Assembly (NCBI GenBank): GCA_919902495.1
Contig: CAKKRC010000062.1
Location: 18,149-61,781, forward strand
Source: Nitrospiria bacterium
Lineage (GTDB): Bacteria; Nitrospirota; UBA9217
Direction of reading: 5' to 3'
Length of the DNA: 43,633 bases
Position 1 is the stretch's first letter. The number at the start of each line of letters is the position of its first letter. The position numbers were made by a program, and so were the translations under genes. Below are positions 35,296 through 42,478 of the stretch, one piece after another. The notes beneath the pieces are model-generated. The model saw only the letters and a list, made by a program, of their open reading frames with translations. It had not been told where the DNA came from and searched no databases.

Positions 35296-36477
35296 ATGTC
35301 TGAAGAAAGCAAACCTATAGGTGGTGAGTTTCTGACAACGCCGTTCAAGGTCCTTGCCGGATTCACGCTGTTTGCGGGTCTCCTGGTCTTGATCCGGTAC
35401 GTAATGGGCCTCGGCGCGGTATCCAACCTGAACGACGGCTATCCCTGGGGCATCTGGATCGCCTATGATGTGGTCGCTGGCACGGCCATTGCCTGCGGCG
35501 GATATTCCATGGCACTCCTGGTCTACGTAATGAACAAAGGGGAATACCACCCCCTGATCCGACCGGCTCTCCTGGCAGGCGTGTTCGGGTACACGCTGGC
35601 GGCTGTTTCGATCTTCATCGACGTCGGCCGGTACTGGCAGGCCTATAACATGTTCATGCCTTGGTACGCGAACGTGAACTCGATCATGCTCGAAGTGGCG
35701 GTCTGCATCGCTACCTATGTTTTTGTCCTGTGGATCGAGTTCGCACCCGTCTTCTTTGAGGGCATCCAGACGAACAAGAGCAACCTGCCGGCATTCCTGA
35801 CCAAATGGGACGTCTCGGGGCTTCAGAAGACCTGGAACAAGTACCTGTTCTTTTTCATCGCCCTCGGCATCCTGCTCCCGACCATGCATCAATCCTCCCT
35901 CGGTACCCTGATGGTGATCGCGGGAAAGAAGCTGTCCCCGCTTTGGCAGACCGGTCTCTTGCCGCTCCTCTTCCTCATATCGGCCATCACCATGGGATAT
36001 GCGATCGTAGTGTTCGAGTCGCTCTACGCGTCAGTCGGCTTCAAACGACCTCTTGAAATGAAGTTCCTGTCGAGGCTATCCGGTATCATCACGTATTTGA
36101 TAGGCGTGTACCTCATCCTGCGGTTCCTCGATGTCATCGTGCGGGGCGCCTTCGGTCTGGCCTTCCGGTTCGACCTGAACAGCCTCATGTTCTGGATCGA
36201 GAACGCCCTCTACTGCGTGGCGCTGTTTTACCTTCTGCCACAGGCGAACCGGTCTCGACCCAAAGCGTTGTTCCTCGGCGCCTTCTTTTTGCTGCTGGCA
36301 GGAACGGTATACCGGTTCAACGCTTTCATGATCAGCTTCGATCCGGGCAACGGCTGGCATTACTTCCCGTCGTTCGGAGAGATCATGATCACCCTGGGCA
36401 TCATCTCGTTCGAGATCATGGCATACCTGTACATCGTAAGGAAATTCCCCGTGCTGCCGAAGGCTGAGCACGCATAA
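35296..36477 (+). CDS. hybB: HybB/NrfD-type membrane subunit of the hydrogenase
   Basis: A 393-residue integral protein with about ten membrane helices of the NrfD/PsrC fold. GGEFLTTPFKVLAGFTLFAG opens the protein and LNDGYPWGIWIAYDVVAGTA is the family signature. It hands electrons from hydrogen oxidation to the menaquinone pool. No haem-binding motif is present, as expected of this family. ATG 35296 has GGAGAGG upstream. It lies between hybA and the large subunit gene, the order known from E. coli and Geobacter Hyb systems. Confidence 0.95.
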   Translation: MSEESKPIGGEFLTTPFKVLAGFTLFAGLLVLIRYVMGLGAVSNLNDGYPWGIWIAYDVVAGTAIACGGYSMALLVYVMNKGEYHPLIRPALLAGVFGYTLAAVSIFIDVGRYWQAYNMFMPWYANVNSIMLEVAVCIATYVFVLWIEFAPVFFEGIQTNKSNLPAFLTKWDVSGLQKTWNKYLFFFIALGILLPTMHQSSLGTLMVIAGKKLSPLWQTGLLPLLFLISAITMGYAIVVFESLYASVGFKRPLEMKFLSRLSGIITYLIGVYLILRFLDVIVRGAFGLAFRFDLNSLMFWIENALYCVALFYLLPQANRSRPKALFLGAFFLLLAGTVYRFNAFMISFDPGNGWHYFPSFGEIMITLGIISFEIMAYLYIVRKFPVLPKAEHA

Positions 36478-36502
36478 CTTTCGCGGAAGGAGACTCTGAA
36501 CA

Positions 36503-38203
36503 ATGTCGAAAAGAATCGTCATAGATCCAATCACCAGGATCGAAGGCCATCTGCGCATCGAGTGCGAAGTGGAGAACGGAAAGGTCAGCAAGGCCTGGAC
36601 GTCCGGCCAGATGTGGCGCGGGATCGAGAACATCGTGAAGGGCAGGGATGCCCGCGAGGTCTGGCTCTTCACCCAACGGATCTGCGGGGTTTGAACGTCC
36701 GTTCACGCACTGACCTCGGTGAGGTCGGTTGAGAACGCCCTGCAGCTCGAAATACCGCTGAACGCGCAGTATATCCGGAACCTGATCATGGCGGCCCATG
36801 GCGTACATGACCATATCGTGCATTTCTACCACCTGGCAGCCCTCGACTGGGTGGACATTGTCTCGGCCCTGAAGGCCGATCCCAAGAAAGCGTCGGCGCT
36901 CGGTGAGAGCCTTTCGAACTGGGACCAGAACAGCGCCAAGCACATGAAGGAAGTGCAGGACCGGCTGGGCACCTTCGTGAAGAGCGGTCAGCTCGGCATC
37001 TATGCGAACGGCTACTGGGGCCATCCGGCCATGAAACTGCCGCCCGAGGTGAACCTCCTTGCCGCGGCGCATTACCTTCAGGCGCTTCATTACCAGCGCA
37101 GGATCAACATGGTGGTGTCCATTCTTGGCTCCAAGACGCCGAACATTCAGAACCTGGCTGTGGGCGGCGTGGCGAACGCGATCAACCCGGACAATCAGTC
37201 GGCGCTCAACATGGAACGGCTCTACTACATCAAGACGCTCATCGACGAGGTCCAGAGCTTCGTGAGGAACGCGATGCTTGTCGATGTCGCCGCCGTGGCG
37301 GCCTTGTATGCTGATTGGACCGGACACGGCAAAGGCGTTACGAACTATCTTTCGGCTCCTGATATGCCTATGGATACGAAGGGAACCGCTTTCGCGCTGC
37401 CGGGCGGTTACATCGAGAACGGGGATTTCGCTACGTTCAAGCCGATCAAGAGCTTTAATGATGAATACTTCAAAAATGGTGTGAAGGAGAGCATCAAACA
37501 CTCCTGGTACAAGGGTGACTGGAACAAGCATCCTTTTGAAGAGACGACGGACCCGAACCATACAGGCATGCAGTACGACGGGAAATATTCCTGGGTCAAG
37601 GCGCCGACGTTCAACGGCAAACCTGCCCAGGTCGGTCCGCTTGCCAACGTGCTGTGCATGTATGCCGCAGGCCACGCCGGGACCAAGAAGTATGTCACCG
37701 ATATGCTGAATACCATAAGCGCGGTCGCCAAGACAAAGGTCGGGCCGGCAGCGCTGCACTCGACCATCGGACGCATCGGCGCCCGGGCTGTCCGTTGCGC
37801 GGTGCTGTTGGATGAGTGCACGAACCAGTGGAACGCGCTGGTCGCCAACATCGGCAAGGGCGATGTAAAGACCTTCAATGCGCCCAAGTTCCCGAGCGGC
37901 GAGATCCGGGGCGTGGGTTTCCACGAAGCGCCGAGAGGCATCCTGTCGCACTGGGCGGTCATTGACGGCGGCAAGATCAAGAACTATCAGTGCGTTGTTC
38001 CGTCCACCTGGAACGCGGCCCCGCGGAACGGAAGCGATCAGCCCGGCCCGTACGAGGCCTCGCTGGTCGGCACGCCGCTGGCCGATCCGGAAAAGCCCCT
38101 GGAAGTCCTCCGGACCGTGCATTCTTTCGACCCTTGTCTGGCCTGCGCTGTTCACCTGGTCGATGCAAAAGGGAGAGATATCATCACGGTGAAGGCCCTG
38201 TAA
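36503..38203 (+). CDS. hybL: [NiFe] hydrogenase large subunit with in-frame TGA (probable selenocysteine)
   Basis: It holds the NiFe active site. The frame opens at ATG 36503 (ribosome site AAGGAGA). It runs MSKRIVIDPITRIEGHLRIE...FTQRICGV, meets TGA at 36692-36694 (codon 64), and goes on without any shift as TSVHALTSVRSVENALQ to TAA 38203, 566 codons in all, the usual size of HybC. The TGA replaces the second Cys of the N-terminal ligand motif RxCGxCxxxH. The first Cys61 and the whole C-terminal motif DPCLACAVH (Cys545, Cys548, His551) are intact. The 15-residue tail removed by the maturation protease (LVDAKGRDIITVKAL) is also intact. Everything else is conserved, so recoding as selenocysteine is the best reading. 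Alternatives are a recent nonsense mutation or a base-call error. Confidence 0.93.
36692..36694 (+). other. In-frame TGA read as selenocysteine (residue 64)
   Basis: TGA between GGG GTT and ACG TCC, at the position of the bridging Cys (equivalent of Cys68 in Desulfovibrio gigas HynA). The same frame is fully conserved on both sides. Confidence 0.72.
36709..36729 (+). promoter_or_regulatory. Candidate bacterial SECIS element in hybL
   Basis: The hairpin ACTGACCTC-GGT-GAGGTCGGT has nine pairs (one T-G). It starts 15 nt after the TGA, with its loop 24 nt after it. The loop GGU carries the guanine and uridine that SelB recognises in bacterial SECIS elements. Confidence 0.65.
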
Positions 38204-38226
38204 TATCTTCGAAACAGTAAGTATGA

Positions 38227-38267
38227 AGCCCTCTTGCCCCATCGTTCGGAGGCGGAGGGCTTTTTTT
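38227..38267 (+). terminator. Intrinsic terminator between hybL and hybP
   Basis: AGCCCTC/GAGGGCT stem with a 21-nt loop and seven T. It separates structural genes from maturation genes and probably reduces, not stops, downstream transcription, as no promoter is evident after it. Confidence 0.72.
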
Positions 38268-38284
38268 ATGTCCAGGAGACACGT

Positions 38285-38788
38285 ATGCATTTGAAGGAAC
38301 CAACGATTTCGATCATAGGGCTCGGCAACATCCTCATGACCGATGAAGGGGTCGGCGTACACGCAGTGAACGAGTTCGAGCGGCGATACACGGTCCCCGA
38401 GCATGTTGAGATCGTCGATGGCGGTGCAGCGGGGCTCGATCTGATACCGTTCATCGAGGGAAGGGAGAAGGTCCTGATGGTCGATGCCGTCAATTTCGAT
38501 CAAGATCCGGGATACATTGGTGAACTGGAAAATGACGCAATTCCCGCGCGGATTACCCAGAAGGCCTCCATGCACCATCTGGGGCTCATGGACGTCCTCT
38601 GTATTGTGCGCATGTCAGGAAACATACCCAAGGAACTCTGTATCATCGGCATCCAGCCGAAGAGCCTCGAACTCGGTCTTGACATGACCCCGGAGATATG
38701 GGATAAAAAAGATATCCTTATCGAGCGTATCGTATCAAAGCTTAAGGAATGGAACATACCATGTGCCTTGCGGTCCCCTCAAAAGTAA
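38285..38788 (+). CDS. hybP: Hydrogenase maturation protease (HybD type)
   Basis: A 167-residue endopeptidase that removes the C-terminal tail of the large subunit after nickel insertion. The family motifs are ISIIGLGNILMTDEGVGVHA (the metal-sensing Glu16-equivalent in DEG), VDGGAAGLDLIPFIEG and MVDAVNFD. ATG 38285 has CAGGAGA upstream; the longer frame to 38234 lies within the terminator hairpin. The 3' end overlaps hypC by 28 nt. The name follows Geobacter hybP. Confidence 0.92.
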   Translation: MHLKEPTISIIGLGNILMTDEGVGVHAVNEFERRYTVPEHVEIVDGGAAGLDLIPFIEGREKVLMVDAVNFDQDPGYIGELENDAIPARITQKASMHHLGLMDVLCIVRMSGNIPKELCIIGIQPKSLELGLDMTPEIWDKKDILIERIVSKLKEWNIPCALRSPQK

Positions 38789-39300
38789 TTTCCATCGATA
38801 ACGATATCGCGATGATCGATGTGTATGGAGCCCGGAAAGAAGTGAATATCATGCTGCTTCCCGAACCGCCGCAGCTTGGCGATTTTGTCCTGGTCCATGC
38901 AGGTTTCGCGATCCAGTCGATCAAGGCAGAGGCATTCAAGACAGGTGAGATCATGCATGAATCATCCATTGCACACAGCATCATAGAGATCATTGACGAA
39001 CAGTGTGCCGAACAGGGCTGCACAACGGTCGATGCGCTGACGGTCCGGCTCGGCAAGGCGACCGGGGTCATGCCCGAATCGCTCCAATTCGCCTTCGATG
39101 CATTGAAGGAACCGACGAAAGCGAAGAACGCCAGGCTCACGATCGAGATCGTTCCGGTCGGGGGAACCTGCAATAGCTGTAAAAAGGAGTTCGACGAGAA
39201 AGAAGTCCCTTATGTCTTTGCATGTCCTCACTGCGGTTCGAATGATTTTGAGATAACCCGTGGACGGGAGATGGAGATCTCGGATATGGAGATGCACTAG
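38761..39300 (+). CDS. hypC: HypC-HypA fusion, hydrogenase maturation
   Basis: One uninterrupted frame of 179 residues. Residues 1-64 are HypC: MCLAVPSKVISIDNDIAMID and QLGDFVLVHAGFAIQSIKAE, with the essential Cys2 that carries the Fe(CN)2CO group with HypD. Residues 65-179 are HypA: MHESSIAHSIIEIIDEQ, with a zinc site CNSCKK...CPHCG, the nickel-delivery protein. HypC is short and lacks its usual C-terminal helix. ATG 38761 is chosen because HypC needs Met-Cys at its N-terminus; ATG 38749 would add EHT. An internal ATG at 38953 has AGGTGA 4 nt before it, so free HypA may also be made. See the separate finding. Confidence 0.9.
   Translation: MCLAVPSKVISIDNDIAMIDVYGARKEVNIMLLPEPPQLGDFVLVHAGFAIQSIKAEAFKTGEIMHESSIAHSIIEIIDEQCAEQGCTTVDALTVRLGKATGVMPESLQFAFDALKEPTKAKNARLTIEIVPVGGTCNSCKKEFDEKEVPYVFACPHCGSNDFEITRGREMEISDMEMH
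38943..38955 (+). promoter_or_regulatory. Internal ribosome site for free HypA
   Basis: AGGTGA (38943-38948) ends 4 nt before ATG 38953, which begins Met-His-Glu, the exact nickel-binding N-terminus of HypA. Confidence 0.6.
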
Positions 39301-39301
39301 G

Positions 39302-39336
39302 TTCAATTTCGGATTGCGGATTGTAGATTGCGGATT
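39302..39336. repeat. GGATTGCGGATT repeat (family R3) between hypA and hypB
   Basis: Tandem words TTCGGATTGCGGATTG and GATTGCGGATTT. The same words occur inside hypF at 41149-41176. Confidence 0.7.
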
Positions 39337-39366
39337 TAACTACAAAGAAGAACACGGAGCAACTAC

Positions 39367-40014
39367 TTGAAAGTTAAGGTCGTGTCAAGGATCCTCGAAG
39401 CGAACGACAGGATAGCCGAGGAGAACAGAAAGAGGTTCAAGGAAGCGGGGGTGTTCGTCGCGAACCTGATGGGCGCTCCGGGCGCGGGGAAGACGACGCT
39501 GCTTGAGGAGACCATCAAACGGCTCAAGCCGCATCTGCGTATCGGGGTCATCGAAGGCGACATCGTCGGCCAGGACGACGCGGATCGGATCGGCGCGCTC
39601 GATATCCCTGTTGTCCAGATCAACACCGGCGGCGCTTGCCACCTTGACGCGAACATGATCAATGAGGTCCTCGATGAACTGCCGCTCAAACAGCTCGACA
39701 TGGTCATTATCGAGAACGTCGGCAACCTCGTTTGTCCGGCCGAATTCAAGGTCGGTGAGGACATAAAACTGATGGTGCTTTCAGTCGCGGAGGGTCACGA
39801 CAAGCCGCTCAAATACCCCCTTATGTTCCAGCAGTCATCAGGACTGGTGCTGAACAAGATCGATCTGCTTCCGTACGTCAAGGTTGACATCAATAAAATG
39901 AGGAGCGATTCCCTTGCGTTGAACCCGAAGCTCAAGGTCTTCGAGGTATCATGCTCTTCCGGGGCGGGGATCGATGCGTGGGCTCAATGGCTGAACGGGC
40001 TCAGATCGCAGTAA
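39367..40014 (+). CDS. hypB: HypB, GTPase for nickel insertion
   Basis: A 215-residue G3E GTPase that drives nickel delivery from HypA. P-loop GAPGAGKTT (about 37-45), GVIEGDIVGQDDADRI, GGACHLDANM with the metal-binding Cys-His, IIENVGNLVCPAEF and the guanine motif LNKIDLLP. The N-terminal His-rich nickel-storage stretch of some relatives is absent. The start is TTG 39367 with GGAG 8 nt upstream; no ATG precedes the P-loop at a suitable distance. The 3' end overlaps hypF by 28 nt. Confidence 0.96.
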   Translation: MKVKVVSRILEANDRIAEENRKRFKEAGVFVANLMGAPGAGKTTLLEETIKRLKPHLRIGVIEGDIVGQDDADRIGALDIPVVQINTGGACHLDANMINEVLDELPLKQLDMVIIENVGNLVCPAEFKVGEDIKLMVLSVAEGHDKPLKYPLMFQQSSGLVLNKIDLLPYVKVDINKMRSDSLALNPKLKVFEVSCSSGAGIDAWAQWLNGLRSQ

Positions 40015-42398
40015 AAGGGACCGTCCAGGGCGTCGGTTTCCGTCCATACGTCTATACCCTTGCGACCAGCCTCGGGTTGGCCGGATACGTTTCCAATAAC
40101 GCGGGCGGCGTTCACATCGACATTGAAGGCGCGTCGGTCTCCGAATTTATCCGGCGGTTGCCCGTAGAGGCGCCGCCGCTATCCCATATCGCCGATATTT
40201 CCGTCACGCCGCTCCCCATCCATGGATATACAGGATTCACGATCCAGGCAAGCAGTGACCACGCCGGCAACTATCCCTTCACGCTCATTTCCTCCGATGT
40301 TTCTGTCTGTCCTGATTGCCTTCAGGAAATGAACGACCCGAGCGACCGTCGATACCGCTATCCATTCATAAACTGCACGAACTGCGGGCCCCGCTATACC
40401 ATTACCCGGGCAGTCCCCTATGACCGGCCGAACACGACCATGGCGGGCTTCCCTCTGTGCACGGAATGTTCGCGGGAATACCATGATCCGCGTGATCGGC
40501 GGTTCCATGCACAGCCCATTGCATGTCCGGTGTGTGGACCGGAAATCGAGTTTCACGTGCGGAGCAGTGCGGAGTGCGGAGTGAAGGGGACCGAGGCGTT
40601 AGAGTCCTGTATCAAGGCATTGCGCGAAGGCGGCATCGTGGCGATCAAGGGGTTGGGCGGCTTTCATATTGCCTGCGATGCCTTGGATCATCATGCAGTT
40701 GCGGCGCTGCGGGAACGAAAGCGGAGGAGCAACAAACCGTTCGCTGTCATGGCAGCTTCGGTCGAGGTGCTGCAGGGATTTTGCGAAGTTGGCCGTGAGG
40801 AACAGGAGCTGCTCGAATCGGCAAAGCGGCCGATCGTTCTGCTCAGGAAGAAACAACCGGAGGCGGTCCTCGATCCTCTTTCCGGTGACGTAGCGCCGAA
40901 CAATCTTTATATAGGATGTATGCTGCCGTACACTCCATTGCATTCACTCTTGTTCACAGCAGGAGATAAGGAACACGATACGGGATCACGAACATTGTCC
41001 GTGCTGGTCATGACGAGCGGTAACCTGTCAGAAGAACCGATCGTTCACAGGAATGTGGATGCGATACAGAAGCTTTCGGGCCTCGTCGATGCGTTCCTGA
41101 CCCATAACAGGGATATCTTCATGAGGGTCGACGACTCTGTGGTACGGATTGCGGATTGCGGATTGAGGAGTAAGGATTATAAAAAAAGAACAGATAAATC
41201 AGGAATCCGAAATACGAAATTCAATATTTCTTTTCTACGCCGAGCGCGCGGATACGCGCCTGAAGCGATCGTACTTCAAGATACCGGGCCCGAGGTCCTC
41301 GGCTGCGGCGCAGACCTCAAGAATACGTTTACCGTCACCAAGGGATCGTTCGCCATTCCCAGCCAGCACATCGGGGATATGGAGAATTACGAGACCTTGG
41401 AGTTCTACGAAGAGTGCCTCGCAAATCTCAAACAAGTCTATCGTGTGGAGCCGGTTGCCATAGTACACGACCTGCATCCCGGCTATCTTTCTACGCGGTG
41501 GGCCGTGGAAGAGGGGTCAAGGTGCAAACTCCCGCTTTTCCCGATCCAGCATCATTATGCCCATATCGGGTCCGTTATGGCCGAACACGGACTTACGGAA
41601 AAGGTCATCGGTGTTGCTTTCGACGGGACCGGGTACGGCACTGACGGGAACCTGTGGGGAGGTGAGTTTCTGATCGCCGGTATTGAAGGTTTCGATCGAG
41701 CTGGACAGTTCAAGTACATCCCGCTTCCGGGCGGTGAGGCCGCGATCAGAGAACCCTGGAGAACGGCAGTAAGCTATGTAGCTGATGCAGATGAAACTCG
41801 GGCAGCAGACCGGCTTGCTTCGATCGGATTTCTGGAAAGACATGGACAGGCATCCGTCGAACAGGTCCTGAAGATAGCGGATTCGAAGGACCTTTCACCG
41901 CTCTCATCCGGTGCCGGAAGATTGTTCGATGCCGTATCGGCCATACTCGGGGTCTGCGACCGCAACACCTTTGAAGGTGAGGCTGCCATTGCATTGGAGG
42001 CGCTGACGGTCGAAGGAATTGATGGCGAGTATCCGATTGTTTTAACAAAGAATAATGGGTATACTGTTATCGATTTTTGTAATGTTATTCAGGCGATGAT
42101 CGATGACTTCGTGAATAAAGAACCAAAGCCCGTAATTGCGACGCGCTTCCATAATACGATCGCTTCGGCCATCAGCTTGCTGGTGAAGGGCATCCGTGAT
42201 CGGACCGGGATCCTGGACGTGGCCTTGAGCGGCGGAACCTTCCAGAACAGATATTTGCTCGCCCGGACAGTCGCTCTGCTCACAACTGACGGTATGCGGG
42301 TCCATACCAACTCGCAGATGCCTCCCAATGACGCGTGCATTTCGCTCGGCCAGGCATATCTTGTCCGGGAGAGGCTACAGAAGTGCGGAGTGCGCTAG
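39987..42398 (+). CDS. hypF: HypF carbamoyltransferase with repeat-derived insertions
   Basis: An 803-residue protein (relatives are about 750-780) that makes the cyanide ligands with HypE. It has acylphosphatase (1-90, VQGVGFRPYV), two zinc fingers (CPDCLQEM...CTNCGP and CTECSREY...CPVCGP), a YrdC domain (GGIVAIKGLGGFHIACDALD) and a Kae1-like domain (QHHYAHIGSVMAEHG, AFDGTGYGTDGNLWGGEFL, ALSGGTFQNRYLL). Two stretches do not belong to the family: RSSAECGVKG (about 191-200) and RIADCGLRSKDYKKRTDKSG onward (about 388-417), just before FLRRARGYAP. Both coincide with dispersed repeats R2 and R3. The last residues (QKCGVR) come from another R2 copy. ATG 39987 lies inside hypB. Confidence 0.93.
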   Translation: MAERAQIAVKGTVQGVGFRPYVYTLATSLGLAGYVSNNAGGVHIDIEGASVSEFIRRLPVEAPPLSHIADISVTPLPIHGYTGFTIQASSDHAGNYPFTLISSDVSVCPDCLQEMNDPSDRRYRYPFINCTNCGPRYTITRAVPYDRPNTTMAGFPLCTECSREYHDPRDRRFHAQPIACPVCGPEIEFHVRSSAECGVKGTEALESCIKALREGGIVAIKGLGGFHIACDALDHHAVAALRERKRRSNKPFAVMAASVEVLQGFCEVGREEQELLESAKRPIVLLRKKQPEAVLDPLSGDVAPNNLYIGCMLPYTPLHSLLFTAGDKEHDTGSRTLSVLVMTSGNLSEEPIVHRNVDAIQKLSGLVDAFLTHNRDIFMRVDDSVVRIADCGLRSKDYKKRTDKSGIRNTKFNISFLRRARGYAPEAIVLQDTGPEVLGCGADLKNTFTVTKGSFAIPSQHIGDMENYETLEFYEECLANLKQVYRVEPVAIVHDLHPGYLSTRWAVEEGSRCKLPLFPIQHHYAHIGSVMAEHGLTEKVIGVAFDGTGYGTDGNLWGGEFLIAGIEGFDRAGQFKYIPLPGGEAAIREPWRTAVSYVADADETRAADRLASIGFLERHGQASVEQVLKIADSKDLSPLSSGAGRLFDAVSAILGVCDRNTFEGEAAIALEALTVEGIDGEYPIVLTKNNGYTVIDFCNVIQAMIDDFVNKEPKPVIATRFHNTIASAISLLVKGIRDRTGILDVALSGGTFQNRYLLARTVALLTTDGMRVHTNSQMPPNDACISLGQAYLVRERLQKCGVR
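40558..40583. repeat. R2 repeat inside hypF
   Basis: TGCGGAGCAGTGCGGAGTGC followed by GGAGTG. The same words are at 16562-16578, 42382-42394 and 42464-42477. It is read in frame as RSSAECGV. Confidence 0.75.
41149..41238. repeat. R3 repeat inserted in frame in hypF
   Basis: ACGGATTGCGGATTGCGGAT at the left end and GGAATCCGAAATACGAAATT toward the right, about 90 nt that keep the frame open and add about 30 residues. Confidence 0.72.
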
Positions 42399-42478
42399 AC
42401 ATGACCCTCACCCCTGCCCCTCCCCCCTGGAGGGAGAGGGAAAAAGGAGAGGGGGCTTTTCAACGCGGAGTGCGGAAT
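42382..42478. repeat. R2 copies and a GGAGGGAGAGGG hairpin at the hypF-hypD junction
   Basis: AGTGCGGAGTGCG supplies the last hypF codons. The 80-nt spacer has CCCCTCCCCCCTGGAGGGAG, able to fold on itself. A second R2 copy, GCGGAGTGCGGAAT (42465-42478), lies directly before the hypD ATG and supplies its purine-rich ribosome site. Confidence 0.65.

Noticed and set aside
36503-36694. hybL as two separate genes, or as a pseudogene split by a stop
   Set aside because: The frame continues unshifted, both parts are fully conserved, and the stop is exactly at a catalytic Cys codon with a SECIS-like hairpin after it. A sequencing error remains possible.
36416-38578. A 720-codon open frame antisense to hybL
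   Set aside because: It is the mirror of a high-GC conserved gene, its protein is rich in Arg, His and Asp with no recognisable domain, and the sense strand codes a well-conserved hydrogenase.
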